NCBI GenBank assembly: GCA_027625915.1
Contig: JANTQA010000029.1
Coordinates: 3,224,001 to 3,288,000, forward strand
Direction: 5' to 3'
DNA from: Anaeramoeba flamelloides
Taxonomy: Eukaryota > Metamonada > Anaeramoebidae
DNA length: 64,000 nt
This document shows positions 44,466 to 57,935 of this stretch, in pieces; position 1 is the first letter of the stretch, and the number at the start of each line of letters is the position of its first letter. The notes under the pieces are model-generated. The model saw only the letters and a list, made by a program, of their open reading frames with translations, did no database searches and was not told the DNA's origin. A program made the translations under genes and the position numbers.

Positions 44466-45920
44466 TTTGTTAAGGGACTAGTCTTCTACAACAACAAGGC
44501 AAAATTTTAAAATATGTTATTGGTGGTATTCTCTACTTACAAATTTTGTAGATCCCAAGTGTCAAAAAATTCTGATCGACAAAGAAAGCCATAAAAGAAA
44601 ATTAGTTTAGTGAGATCAATTTTTTTTTTCCATTTTTTCTGAAAAAGAAAACTATTAAATTCTGTTTTTTTCTCACAATTTATCTAGTTTTTACCCCGTT
44701 TACTGCAATTTTGATCATTATTATACTATAACATTTCTTTGTTACAAGTAATATTAATATAAAGATTTTTTTTCTTTTTTGAGATGAAACTTTTGGTTAA
44801 CCAAAAAAATTGATATATTCAACGGATTAAAAAATAATTGTATTTTTTTAAGAATAGTAGTTATAATAATCAAAGTTTTAAAGACATGTAAATATTTTAC
44901 TCTGAAATTTTGTTTTTGTATTAAGACAAAATTCGATTTTTCAAAATAAAATTTTCTTGAAGATATTTGGGAATTAATTAATTTTATCCTTAAAATTCAA
45001 AATCATTTTTTTTCTGCCAAAAATGAATTGAATTGTTATAAGGATTCTTGTGAATAAGACCAAACAATTTGTTAAAAAAATTTTTTTTGCAATTTTTTGA
45101 AATTGAAATTTTATTTCATTTTTTAAATACAGAAAACTAGAAAACAACTTTTTTCAAAACCTTCAAGAAAAAAATTTTTTTGCTTAATAGATCTCAATTT
45201 AATTGATAAACTGTAGTTAAGCTTCTACCAAATATTCATTTATTAAATCACCTAAACTTCATTTAGTTTTATTGGCTGAGATTTGAATTGAAATATTAAT
45301 TATAAAAAGAAAAAGAAACCAAAATAAAAAATTTGCTTTCGAAATCAATACTTGACAACATAAAACGAAAAATTTGTTTTCCCATTTTCAAGAATTAACT
45401 TAATTGTTAAACAAAATAATAGGTTACTTTTTTTCGTTTTATATTGGAAACATGTAAATTTTGAATTTCAAAAAAGAGACTCAAATCAATAAATTGTTTA
45501 AATGAGGCTAACTCATCCATTTCATAAGTCGACACATAAATTTTAAAAAAAAAAATTTTCAAGATCTTGACAAGATTTCATTTTATTTTCAAAAATGACT
45601 ACTCCCTTAATTGAATTTTTTTGAAAGTGAGAACCTATCAAATGATTTTTGTTAAAGAAGATTCAATGGATTTTTATAATTTTTTTTTTGTTATTTGAAT
45701 TTTTCAACCATAAAGAAGTTTTATTTCACAATATTATTTTAATGGGCAGGTGAAACATAAAGTACAGAACAAATTAGCGTCAAGTGGCGAGACCCTTAAA
45801 ACAAAATAAAAAAGAAATATTCTTGGTTTTAGAGAAGCTTCTTTTTTAAATTATTTGTATTATAACAAAGCAATTAATGTTTTAACTAATTTTGAAACAA
45901 CCCAATGAGGCAATTTTCAT
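44466..45920. other. gene-free stretch
   Basis: Starts with the isolated TTAAGGGACTAGTCT word shared with the 29662/30602 inverted ends, and includes a relic of the T-rich tandem repeat at 45590-45720. A short GC-richer stretch (45765-45800, GCGTCAAGTGGCGAGACCC) is unassigned; I could not fold it as a tRNA. Confidence 0.4.
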
Positions 45921-46201
45921 AAAGTAAAAAACCTAAAGGCCTCTAAAAAGTTTGTACAAAAAGGTTTTGTCATATTAAAGAGAACAGATCAAATTCATCC
46001 AACCATTTTAAAAAAGTAGAAATAAAAGTTTTAAAAAGTGTTACTCAAACTGTTTGATTTGCGATTTTAAGCAACCGTGCACCCTTTTAAACACTTTTTT
46101 TTCATATTTTTTAAAATGATTGGACGAATTTGATCTGTTCTCTTTAATATGACAAAACCTTTTTGTACAAACTTTTTAGAGGCCTTTAGGTTTTTTACTT
46201 T
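45921..46201. mobile_element. foldback element with about 95-bp arms
   Basis: Left arm 45921-46015 begins AAAGTAAAAAACCTAAAGGC and is matched in reverse complement at 46107-46201, which ends GGTTTTTTACTTT. Identity is close to complete for the outer 75 bp. The 90-bp centre contains GGTTGC and GTGCACCC-type sequence on one strand and no frame. It looks like a MITE or a hairpin-RNA source. No second copy is in the window. Confidence 0.85.
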
Positions 46202-48212
46202 TTGAAAAAGGATTCAAAAGAAAAAGAAAGAAGATAATTTATTTGCAAATCAAAGTTTTTGAATTGTATTATAGAATTTTGTGAAGTCACAATTGCTTTT
46301 AAATGTTAGTTAATTTTGTTTTTCTTTTTCTGTTGTTTTAAGAAAAAAAATTAGCAAATAAAAAAGGTTTAATAAAAAAAAAGATCTTTTGTTTAACTTG
46401 AAACAAAAAAAAAATCACAAAGAAAGTGTTGTTGAAAGAAACGAATTGCTTTTTGTTTAAAAGAGGAGTAAAACAGATAAAAAAATAAAAATAAAAACAA
46501 ACCAACCAAATAGCATCAATCCATTATAAAAGATAAGGTACTTTTTTACAAATCCCATTTTAAAATAAAATAAAAAAGAAGAAAAATGAGTTATCATATC
46601 TACTTTCGAATTCGAAGAGTTCAAAATTTAAAAGTTACTTTTTTTTTATTCACAATACACTTGAAATATGAAATTATTTCAAATTTAGAAATGTAGTTAC
46701 GAGATCTTAATATCCAATAACTGTTAATTTAGCTGTTTTAACATTTAAGAAACTTTAAAAAACCTGTAATTTAAACATTTTTAGCATTTTGGTTTTCATA
46801 AAAACAGTTTCCTGTTTATGAAAATGTTTTTTTTCTTATATATTTATGCTAATTTTGATAAATTCTAATATTTTTCAAAAAATTTTAAGTTCAATTTCCA
46901 TTTTTATAAATCTTCAAAATTTTTCTTATCAAATATTCCAGAATAAAGAAGATTTTGAAGAACAACTAATTTTATAGAGTTTCCTAACACTTGACTTCTA
47001 TAAAATGCTTTATTCAAAGCTTGAGCATAATAATTTCAAAAAGGAAAATCAAGTAAAAATTTCGAAAGATAAATTGCAATTGATCAGTATTAATTAAAAA
47101 CTTTTTTAAATGTTTTCTTTTTTAAGGGAGTAATCCTTTTATCCAGTTCTTCAAAATTGTGATTGAGAGAACATTACTCTAAAAATTATACAAATGACAC
47201 AAGATACTGAAACTTAGATATCAAAATATTATTCACTGATCGATTTTCAAAAAGAACAAAAACAAATTCTGAGTTGAATCTTTACTTTTTAAATTTTTTT
47301 TTATTGATTTAATTTAGGAATTTTTTCCAGAGTTTTGGATCAAGAAATATGTTTATACGAATGAGTGGAATTACATGAGACTAAATTAATGAAATAGACT
47401 TAAGAAGGCACATATTTGAAACAAATCTGGTTCTTTATTTATATGATCAAACACAAAAGATCATGTTACAAAATAAACGTTTGAAAGTATGAAGAAAGAA
47501 AAAAAAAAAATTGGCCAAAGTGAATTTTCGAATATATTTCTTCTTTATCTTCTTAATTTGGATGAGTCAAAACATGTAAAAACCTTGAATTACACATATC
47601 ATTAAAATTTATTTTTTAAGAAAAAACCCTTTTTTACAAATTTGCTTATCAAATTCTTTTTTAGTATATTTTTATCAAACTAAAAAATAACAAATAATAC
47701 TGTTTCAAATTTTTAAATAAAGTAAAATTATTGAATTTTTGAAATAAATTAACAATTATAAAATGTTCAACTCATCATAAACAAAATATTATGAAAAAAG
47801 TTATCTAAAATATATTTATTTCGAGTTTTCTATTAATTCAAATAAAATTTGTTGATAATCAAAAAAAATATGACTTTTTCAATAAATCTTTATTTCTGAT
47901 GATTTATTTAAAAATTATACATCTTTTGACTACCAAAGTTAAAATTAGATAAATTCAATAAAGATAGGATTAAAATAAATTTAAAAAATTCTATAAAAAT
48001 AGAACCTAATTTGTTAATCAAAAAGGTATCAAATATTTTTTTTTCCCTTATTTAATAATAATCAAACCAAGAAAAGAAGAAGATAATTTATGAAATAGTA
48101 TAGATAATATCAAGAAATACATGTGATTTATCTATTTTTTTTTTGATTAATTTTTTAAATTTTATTTTTTTTTTATTTTGAAGCGAGGAAATTAAATTCC
48201 TCTTACAATTGT
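46202..48212. other. gene-free stretch with a small repeat D relic
   Basis: At 47480-47590 the order AAAAATTGGCCAAAGTGAATTTT, TTTCTTCTTTATCTTCTT, GGATGAGT matches repeat D at 60245-60320. Otherwise AT-rich DNA without a supportable gene. Confidence 0.4.
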
Positions 48213-48283
48213 TAGTTTTTTTTTAATTTTAAATAATTGAGTGCAATCAAACATTTAACTCAATTCTTTTGAATTCTGGAAAA
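48213..48283. mobile_element. 67-bp palindromic element, decayed copy
   Basis: The right half ACTCAATTCTTTTGAATTCTGG is conserved; the left half has drifted (TTTTTTTAATTTTAAATAATT). GTTAG is present on both flanks (48211 and 48290). Confidence 0.6.
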
Positions 48284-48649
48284 CCACTGTTAGCTATTTT
48301 TTAATTATTATCTCAATATATTACTCAAAAAAATATTCTACACAATTTATGAAAAAATTATTCATTTATTTCGGTAAAGAAATGATTTTGATAATTCATT
48401 TTTGCTCAAAAGGCTGGTACGTTAAATTTGTAAAATGTAACCAGTTCATTACATTCCCAATTTATAAAATTAAAAATTCTTCTTTAAGAAATTCATTAAC
48501 ATAAAATACCCTCATAATCCAAATTTTCACAGTTTCGTTATAATTAAAAATAAAAAAAAAAAATTTCAATTCTTTTTACATATATAAAAAAATTAGGTTA
48601 AAAAGAGAAAAAATACAAAAAATATTTTCCTTTTTATTTGGTATATATT

Positions 48650-49010
48650 TCTGAATAGTAATGATCCAACGAAATTATTTTCTGTTTATAGTTAGGTATT
48701 ATTGATTTATCTATTTATTTGGAAAATTAATAAATTTTCGTTAGGTTTTTTTGAGTTTTCTATTTATTTGCTAAGTGTTCTAGGTTTTTTTACCTTTTCT
48801 ATTTTATTTGTGAAATCTATCGCTTTTCGTTAGTTCTTCTTGAGTTTTCTGTTGATTTGGAAAATCAATAGATTTCGTTAGGTTTTTTTTACTTTTCGAA
48901 ATTAACAAAAAATTTATTAAAATTTTCTATTTATTTCGAAAAGTAAAAAAAACCGAGAACACTTCACAAATAAAATAAAAACCCCCAAGAAAACCGCATT
49001 TATGTTTTAC
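48650..49010. repeat. mirror-organised satellite unit, copy 1
   Basis: Forward units of about 45-50 bp (GTTAGGTTTTTTTGAGTTTTC, then TATTTATTTGGAAAATCAAT) run to about 48890. After a small inverted centre (TTTACTTTTCGAAAT...ATTTCGAAAAGTAAA) the units continue in reverse complement (ACACTTCACAAATAAAATAA). The copy at 63285-63660 has the same forward-centre-reverse order, so the whole arrangement is a repeated unit. Confidence 0.75.
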
Positions 49011-49011
49011 A

Positions 49012-49072
49012 GAATTTTCAAGAATTGAATTAAATATTTGATTTCATCCTATTGTTTTGAATTCTGGAAAAT
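49012..49072. mobile_element. 67-bp palindromic element, diverged copy
   Basis: AGAATTTTCAAGAATTGAAT to TTGTTTTGAATTCTGGAAAA with a short TCTAGG flank. It abuts the end of the satellite unit. Confidence 0.55.
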
Positions 49073-49321
49073 CTAGGAACTCGATGAAACTTCTGAAATT
49101 CTAAATGTGTTTGAGTGTTATATCCTAGATATAATGTATGCAAGTTTATAACTCATTGGATAACTTCTATTTTGAGATAGCATCTTTAAAAAATGAGAGA
49201 GAATAAAAAATATTTTTAACAAAAGCAAAGAAAAGGTCAATGAAAGGCCATAAATAAAATAGGAAATATAAATGAAAAGAAAATTAGTAAAAAAAAAAAT
49301 TTTTTTTTAGATTATTATTTA

Positions 49322-49332
49322 GGGGGGGGGGG
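49322..49332. repeat. homopolymer of 11 G
   Basis: The longest G run in the window, striking in DNA this poor in G. It follows a T-rich tract and precedes CGTC. Function unknown; its exact length is uncertain. Confidence 0.85.
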
Positions 49333-49426
49333 CGTCTTAAAGGTCTTTGTATAAATGGATTTCCAAAATTTTATTTAATACTTGATAAAATATTTTAAAA
49401 ATAAACCTTTTAAAAATAAGAATAAT

Positions 49427-49959
49427 AAACTAAAATTCAAAATTTTCCACATAGCTAAAAAGTTCTAAACAATCACAATAATACAATTTCATTGAAATTG
49501 AAGATAATTTTGATTTTTGTAAAATATGAAAATATTTTTTCATCTTTTAGTTTTTTTTTTGATTTCATTGTTTGAATTACGTAATTTGTTTCGTTGGATC
49601 AAAATTTTTTTGAGCAATTGATATTATGGTTAAAGTCAAGTTGTTCAAAATAGAAGAACTCAAATAAAATATGTTGGTAGTATCTAACCTTTGATCGATC
49701 AATAATCCTAATAGAATTTCAACATATTTACTAATGTATTTTTTTGTTTTGCTCTCTCCAAAATTTTTGACACACCCTTGATTTATTTGTATTGATAATT
49801 ATTTATTTATTGTTTTAGAAGTATTGTAATTTATGAAGAAGTGTTAACATTTCAATTAGTGAATGGTTCTAATTTGGTAAATCTTCTTGAATTGATTAAA
49901 TAAGTTTTTTTCTTCACAAATTGAATTTTGGTGTGTTAAAAATTTTGAATTGGGGTTTA
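49427..49959 (+). repeat. dispersed repeat F, copy 3
   Basis: Same order of blocks as in the two copies in the NMD3 copy 2 intron, from AAACTAAAATTCAAAATTTT to TTTTGAATTGGGGTTTAG. The open frame 49856-50092 on the minus strand overlaps its end and is not a gene. Confidence 0.7.
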
Positions 49960-51467
49960 GAATGATGGGTATTTTTTTTGTAATAATTTCAAGATTATTT
50001 TTTTTTTTATTTTTATATTTAATTTTTATAGGATCCAGGTGAAAAAAATGACATAAAATAACTATCCACAAAGAAAAGTTCAATGAATTCATCTGGAGAC
50101 TAGATACTTTATCTATTTAATATTTTTAAAAACTTATCAGAATTTTTCTTTAAATTTCTGAAAAATTGTTTACTTGATACGCTTTAACACAAATTATTCA
50201 TAATTAAATATACAATTTTTGTAGAAAAATTTTTTTCTTTTTACTAGATCTAGGATAATTAAGCCTAGTTTCACTCAATTTAGCCAAGTAAAAGATGTAA
50301 AAAATCAATTGATTTTAAGAATCAGTCAAACTATGATTGTTGAGAAATTAGGGAAAGAATAAACTTCAATTGAGAGTTATTAAATATAAAAGAAAAGCCT
50401 AGTCATACTCATAATTTTTCAAAAAAAAAAAAGTGCTAAAAATATTTTGGAACTTTCATTCAAACTTTGATGGGTATAATTTCTTAACTCCGTTGAAAAT
50501 TAAAATTTTTAAAGTAAAGATTTGTTATTGCAATTTTATTTCTTTTAAAAGATTTTATACAAAGCCACATTTTTTAAAGACAATTTGGAGTTTCGAATAT
50601 TTTTTATTTTCAAATTGGACTTTTTAAAACAGAAAAGAATAAAAAGAATAAATCAAAGAAAAGAAAAGAAGAGTAAACATCACATAATAGTAAATTTGTT
50701 GAATATTAAGAAATTAACTAATTATATGATAAAAATTTAAAATATAATTTCAAAAAAAAAAAAAAAGAAAGAAAGAAAATGAAAGAGTATTGATAAACAA
50801 AAATAAAATAAATCATCTTTAAAAAACAATCAGAATCTTTAAATTCAACTGAAAACCGTTCTTTTTATCTTTTATATACACATAACCCTTTTTGAAAAAA
50901 ACAAAATTGTATTTAGTTTTTATTTTTTTTTTTTGATTTTTTTTATTTTTTTATTGATTAATGGTATCTACTATCACTTTATTTAAGAACACTTATAATT
51001 TTATTTTTCTCTCAAAAAACATAATTATTATAGTTCATAGTGGGAAATATTATAAATCATCATCTATCTACAATAATAATAAACCTATTTTCACCCCCAT
51101 TTAAATAAACTTATAATTTTTTTTATTTTTATTTAATTTGTATATCAAAATTTATGATAATTTTCATTAAAAAGTAACATCCCAATTAAAAAAAAATTTT
51201 TTTTGTGTGTTCTGATGGATGAATAGAATGGTGGTTATTTTCTTTGATATTTAAAGTTCCTGGATCTTGAATCAAAAAAATTTTTAATAACCTTTTAATA
51301 TTTGTAGGATGATTTATATTTGACATTTGAATGATAAAAATTTTGATAAGACTTTTGTTTTTCAATTCTTGTATATTATTATTTTTTTTGCTGGTTCATA
51401 TTTAACCCAAAATATCTCGATAAAATATTCAAAAGTGCCTTTAAAAGGGTCTGTGGTCAATTAATTG

Positions 51468-51469
<2 letters not shown>
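49960..51469. other. gene-free stretch
   Basis: AT-rich with poly(A)/poly(T) tracts. The open frame 50433-50627 is low-complexity. No repeat was recognised in it. Confidence 0.4.

Positions 51470-51511
<42 letters not shown>
51470..51511. repeat. TA microsatellite
   Basis: About 22 TA units, directly abutting the left end of the TIR element at 51512. The right end of that element also runs into TA-rich sequence, so the element may prefer TA tracts as targets. Confidence 0.9.
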
Positions 51512-51520
<9 letters not shown>

Positions 51521-52224
51521 CTGTTTCAGTCAAAGGGGGCCCAACGTTTTTTTCAAATATCAATTATTTTATATAATTGACCTTTGAAGAACAAATCAGA
51601 AATAAACAGAATAATAAACCTCAAAGAAATGTTGATACATGTCTGAAAGAATATTAATAAATCAATAGCTTTTCTTAAAAATTGAAAAACTCAAATTCTT
51701 AGGGCCCTATTGAGAAAAACAACGATGTTTGTTTTGAACTTCTACTGGTATTTGAATAATAAATAGGAAACATTTTTCACTTCATTTTCCATACTTTTCT
51801 TTTAGAAATTAAGCCCTCAAACAAAGTTTGTTGGTATTTGAGGTCTCTATTTGAAAAAGGAAATGAAAATGACGTGAAAATTTTTCACATTTATTAAACA
51901 AATATCAAGATCAAAGATCAAATTGAATTCCAATAGAAATCAATATGATTTCTCAACAATCTTTACATGGTTTCAATGACATTTGAATAACAAGTTTTGA
52001 CCAAGTGACTATTGATCTTGCAATAAAAATTTTTTTTGCAAATGAATGACGTTTTTTAAAAAAAAAACAAAAAAAAAAAAACAAAAATGTGTAGAAATGT
52101 GAAAAAATGATTTCAATTTTAAAAATTTCTGAAATAAAATTGTTCTTCTAATATCTATGCAAACCCTTTAAACACGTGTATTATACCATTACAACTGGGC
52201 CCCTTTGACTGAAAAATAGTTTAT
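51512..52224. mobile_element. TIR element C, best-preserved copy (713 bp)
   Basis: Ends are inverted: TATAAACTCTGTTTCAGTCA followed by AAGGGGGCCCA at the left, and TGGGCCCCTTTGACTGAAA then ATAGTTTATA at the right. No open frame of note inside, so it would be non-autonomous. Relatives at 37037 and 37750 share interior blocks. Confidence 0.8.
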
Positions 52225-52665
52225 ATATATATTATATATATTTATATAGTTATATTATCGAAACTCACTTTAAAACAGAGATAAAAAAAAAATGAAAATG
52301 AATCTAAAATTTAATAACCTTAATTATTTAAAGAAACATATAGATCAAATCGAATATGTTACTTGGTTAATTCTAAAATTAGAAATTTATAGATCTAACA
52401 TCAATAAAGTTCTTTTTTTTTATTTTAAATAATAATTATTTTTTAAAACATATTCTATTGAAGGTTAACCAATAAATAACATATTTATATTTAACTTGAA
52501 TTAATTGGGGTGTAAATAGAGTAGCAAATATAAAAAATTACTATATAGTGATATTTTGAAATATAAAATAAATAATAAAACCGAAAATTTAGACATAATA
52601 AAACTGATTTGTTCTCAGGTTTCAACCACTTAATTTAAAATCCTTAATTTCCAAATTACATAGTA

Positions 52666-52857
52666 CAGCCAGATTCACTATTAAGACACGAACTTTGAAC
52701 GAAATGTAAGTATCAAAAAAATCACAAACTAAGGCACAAAATTCAGATTCTAGCAAAATAAATTGTAAAAAAAAATTACAAATTTTGTACCTTAATTTGA
52801 GATTTTTTTGAACCGTAAATTTCGTTGAAAATTTGTGATTTAAAGTGGAACTAACTG
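52666..52857. mobile_element. CAGTCAG MITE copy 3
   Basis: 192 bp between TA dinucleotides. The ends have drifted (CAGCCAGATTCACTATTAAG and TGGAACTAACTG), which makes this among the older copies. Confidence 0.85.
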
Positions 52858-55800
52858 TATCTATTAAAGTGTTAATTTATTGGAAAGTGTAATATCCACT
52901 GAACTTCTGACCTCGTGATATTTCACCTTCCTTGGATATAATCTTATGACTCAAAACTTATTATTAACTTAAAAGAATCGATGGTCTGAAAAATCTATCA
53001 AAATATTAAATATGGGTATATTTTTCATCTTTAAATTTGTAATTTGTTCAAACCATTTTTCCAAGCCATACTTAAAATTTATCTTAAAAATCAAAATTTC
53101 CTTATGTTGTTAGATCTCTAGTTCCACCCAAATAATATTAAATCATCATTTAGTTGAATTCATGGGTATCACTTTACGGGAAAATAAATTGTATAGAAGT
53201 AGATATGAATAAAAAAAAAATAATTAAAAATTTGAATTTTGCTTGAGTAATCTAATATTTTCTATATTTTATGATCAATAAATTTTTTCATTCAAAAAAC
53301 CCAAATTTGAATTATACCAATATTTTTAAATTCCTTAAATTGATACTCGTATAAATTATTTTTATTGGTGAAAGTATTATATTCTAATTGTATTATGCTA
53401 TCAATTATGTATAGTAATTAACATACCTCGTGAAAATTCACAAAAAATATTTATAAACCATTTAAAAAGTTATTATAGTTTAAATACACCTGTTTATCAA
53501 ACGAGAAATTGTACTAACCAACCTTTTATCCTTTTTGAATATTTGTCTAAAGAAAAATAATTTAATTTTATTAAAAAATTATTTTTTTACTTAATATTGG
53601 GTTAGAACTCCTAAAATTATCAATTTTGTTACAAAAAAATTAAAACAAGATAAAAAGTAAAAATGAAATTATTTAAAATTCAATGATTCTTCAATTTTTT
53701 TTTATACTTTTACTTAATAGACCCACTCCACAATTTAAAAGAACTTCTTACAGATTATTAACATTCTTTTTGGTACCAAAACAAAAAATTATTTACCCCC
53801 AACTTATTTTGAGAAATTCATAAATAATCTATCTTGATAAAAATAATTTTCGACAATTCTCTAACATTTTTGAATTTATTTCTAAATATTACCATTTTCC
53901 AATTACTAAAAGAAAATTTTTATTTTTAAATTCTCAAAATTTATATTGTTGAGTCTTAACAACTTTCCAAAATCAATTATTAATTAGTTTTAAGATATTT
54001 AATTAAACTTGCTTATTGGAGTTTGAGATAAACTTTTAAATAGGGCAACCTAATTGAATTAATAAAATAAAAATTTTTAAGATTTGATTTATCTCTACTT
54101 TCTAAATACTTGATATAAAAATTAAATTCTCATATATGAATTTAAAAGTACTTTATTTTTCCAATTTATAAATGAAATTGTTTCTTACTAGTTCTAAAAA
54201 AATATTAGAGTAATTATTTGTTGAAAAAACCCAAGATCTGATAAAAAAAATTAATTAGAGATAAAAATCATAGTTAATACTGTTTTTTTTGATGTTATTT
54301 TCATATGAAAAATAATAAATTGTATCTAGAAGTTTCCAAAATAAAGCGATCTAAATTAATAAAATTCAAGTTTATCATGATCAATGATCCTGTGAAGGTC
54401 TGGTTTTTTTTTGATGATTAATACAATAGTTTGATTATATTTGGGAATATGAAATAAAAAAAATTGTAATCTTTTTTCAAAAATACCAGTATTTCGAAAA
54501 CAATACCAGACAATTAAATTGATAATTGATCACAAAAAGACACACTTAGTTAAACTTTCTCTCCCTAAATTACCATCTCATTGAACTTTATATCAATTAA
54601 CATAAAATTTCGAATTAAATTAAAAAACAAAAAACAATTAAACACTTCTTTTCCGAAGTAAGCCCTTATCTTAATATTTAAAAAAATACTCAATAACTGT
54701 TGATTTTCACATTAAATTTTTCGTAAAAAAAATTAAAGAAATCAAGTTTTCAACATTTTACCCTTAACTCAACAATAACAAGTTCTGAAGGAAAAATAAA
54801 TGATTTTTTGACCTTCAATTATCCGAAAACAGAAAACAATAATTAAAAATTGGAATTGAAATTCACAAACATCTAAACGATCAACTAAATATCATCTTTT
54901 CAATGCCGCAATCTTCCTTTTAGAACTGGTTTTTAAATTTACCCACATTAGTATTTGAAATTTAAATGTGATAAAATTTTCGATTGATTATTGTATTGTT
55001 CAATTCTTCGAAACTGACTTTGATTTTGATTTCTTATTTTGTAGAAATCAAAAAATCTAAATTCTAAAAAAATTGTCAAACAAACACATAAACTGAGATC
55101 ACCAAACTACAATCTATTTCTTTGTTATTTTCTAATTTAAAAATGAAAGGGAAGATGAAGTTAAAATTTTTTTCGAATTTATTTTTCAAAAAACAGTTTT
55201 TAAAAAAAAATTGTTTTCTCAGAAATAATTGGAATATAATCAAAGGAAAAAAGAAGGAAGATAATTTAATCAGATTTTGGGATCAATTTGGAATTTTATA
55301 GGTTGTTTAATCAAAAAGAAAAAAAAATTTTTTTGAGAAAATTCGATTTGATCAAGATCAACTTTCTAGCTCTATCTTTAAGATCTCATTTATTTAATTT
55401 TGATTTTTTAGTCAAATAAGAGTTGTTCGAAATTTTTAATTTATATTTTTTACCCAAGAGATCAAAAGTGGATCAAAAAATAGTGTGTTCAATCAAAAGA
55501 GTCATTATTAATTTTATATTTCAAGATTATTAAAGAATCAAAAAAATTTTAATTTGGCTGTAAAAAGTGTCTTTAATAAATTGTTCATTCAATTAAAAAC
55601 TGTACCAAGTCATTTTGACCATTCTTTTGTGGTTACTTGTCAAAACTTGTTTTTAGTGATCAAAGGATTTTAATGATTTTTGTTTAAAATCTATCTGAGA
55701 ATTTTGATTTCATTCAAGTAGATCCACAAACTAAAAATTAAATTGTTAATTGTTTTCAAAACAGTTCTTTTACTTGATTTTTAATTTGAAATATTCTGAA

Positions 55801-56724
55801 ACTTTATACATTTCGAAATACCCAATTTTCAAAAAATATACAATTTGTAATATTCAGCCCAAAATTAATCGTTATTATCCAACATAAAGTATTAATTGGT
55901 TGAATGTTGTGAACAAAAAAAAAAAACAACCTTTGAATAGTAAAAAAAAAGCCAGTATTTGCTAAGACTCAAAAATAATTTTTAGTATTTTAAAAAACCT
56001 CAACTATTCTCAACTCTTTGATGACAAAACCCCTTCTTCAATCACAATTAGACCTTACAATCAGAAACAATATTGTTAAAAATTTTTACAAAATTCGCTT
56101 TATACAAACTTTTGATAATATTAAAAAGAATTCAGATTTATTTATTGATTTTTTCAACATTTAAAATATTTTTTAATAATTTTAACATAATTACAAAGAT
56201 TTAGAAAAGATACAATACAAAATCAAATTTCAACCTAAAAATAAAGGTTTACACACTGCCTAATAATTTTTTGAAATTGTCAACATTTAATAAAATAACT
56301 TGTAAATGAATAATTTTTTAAAGTCGTAATTTATTGACAAAAACAAGAAAAAATTAAAAAAATTTTTTCTTTTTGTTTGAAACAAGTGGAAGTTTTTGAT
56401 ATGGTATTCAAGAAATAATTCATTTAAAATTTCACTTTGAAGGTGTATTTATTAAAATTGATCTTAAGAGAAATTTTTATTATTTACAAGAAAGAAAGTA
56501 ACACCTATATTGGAACATTTTGTTATTAAGGATTATTTTTTGAAAGGTTATAAACAATTGAATAATTAAAAGTTTTTTCAAAAATTTTTTTAAAAAGAAA
56601 TTTTTTTTTTCAAAACCTAAAATCATAAATTTCAATACCATTATATTGTTTTTCATTATTTTTTTCAAAATCAAATACCGAATCAAAACAAAAAAATTAT
56701 TTATTTTTTTATAATTTACTTAAA
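52858..56724. other. 3.9-kb gene-free stretch upstream of the kinase
   Basis: No gene, hairpin or recognised repeat was found. The last 200 bp should hold the kinase promoter; a long A/T-rich leader runs up to the ATG without a distinctive motif. Confidence 0.4.
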
Positions 56725-57935
56725 ATGGGAAATAAGATAAATAGAGTAGCACGTATCAAACAAGTAACAAAGAAACAATACACACAAGACAAATTTAAAA
56801 AATTGAAAGAAATTGGGAAAGGGAGCTTTGGGAAAGTATATTTAGTTGAAGAGAAAGTAATTATTCCTTATCGTTTTTTCTTTACTTACAAAAAAAGTAG
56901 CCTACAAAAAATCCGTAAATAAATACTGATTATTTCAAAAAATACTACAACATAAAATAGGAGACCGGCAAAATCTTTGCAATGAAAGTTTTAGTCAAAA
57001 AAGAAATGATCAAAAGGAAACAAATCAAAAACTTACTAACTGAACACGAGTTATTAGAAAAGATCAAGTGTCCCTTTATTGTAGATTTCCATTCATCGTT
57101 CCAAAATAAAGAAAAAATCTTTTTTGTTATGGAATATTTAAGCGGTGGAGATCTTTATGATAGGTTAAACATTGATCAAACCTTCTCCGAGGAGCGAGTT
57201 CTTTTATATGCAGCTTCAATCATTATGGCACTTCAAACTATTCATGAGTATGGGGCAATTTACAGAGACTTGAAACCAGAAAACATTTTAATTGATGACG
57301 ATGGTTATTTAAAATTAATAGATTTTGGCCTTTCCAAAATTCTCAAGTCCAAAAACAAAAGGAAAACAAAATACCAAAAATGCAAAACTTGCTGTGGAAC
57401 ACTTGAGTACATTGCACCCGAAGTTATTTTAGGCGAAAAATATGGCACTGAAGCCGATTATTGGTCTTTGGGCATTATATTATATGAAATGCTACACGGA
57501 ATGCCACCCTTTTATTCTGATAACAAAAACGAAATGTATGAGAAAATTATAAACGATGAACCCAAAATCTCAACCTCGGTTTCTTCTGAAATGCAAAACT
57601 TGATCAGACAACTTTTAAATAAAAACCCTGAAAAGAGATTGGGATCGCATTCAAGATCGCAAAATATTCGCGATCATCCAATAATTACCAAATTGGATTG
57701 GCAGTTAATGCTTAAAAAGCAATACCAACCTGAATTTATTCCAAAAAGTAACGAATTATATAATTCACAGGTCAATTCAGAACAGTCTTTTCAAGAGAAA
57801 TCAAAATCTCTTTATAACACTAAAAAAAATGACAAAACAGTTCTCTTAGACCAATCCAATCTTTTAAAATTTAAAGGATTTAGTTCAACAAGAAAAGATA
57901 CCCAGGTTTTACAAAATATTATAACATATAAATAA
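56725..57935 (+). CDS. AGC-family serine/threonine protein kinase, two exons
   Basis: Exon 56725-56856 (44 codons), GT-AG intron of 104 bp, exon 56961-57935: 368 residues. Kinase landmarks in order: glycine loop GKGSFGKVY (31-39), AMKVLVKK with the ATP-binding Lys, IYRDLKPENI (catalytic loop with Tyr for His, usual in AGC kinases), LIDFGLSK, and the activation segment CKTCCGTLEYIAPE whose Thr is the PDK1-type site. YWSLGIILYEMLHGMPPF and NKNPEKRLG complete the C-lobe. The AGC tail ends with FKGFSS, matching the hydrophobic motif F-x-x-F-S/T. This is the layout of Akt/SGK/S6K/PKC relatives, without any PH or C1/C2 domain. MGNK at the start allows N-myristoylation. All catalytic residues are present, so it should be active. 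The exact subfamily cannot be set by eye. Confidence 0.95.

Noticed and set aside
45765-45800. GC-richer stretch considered as a tRNA gene
   Set aside because: No cloverleaf, no matching acceptor stem and no standard B-box could be arranged.
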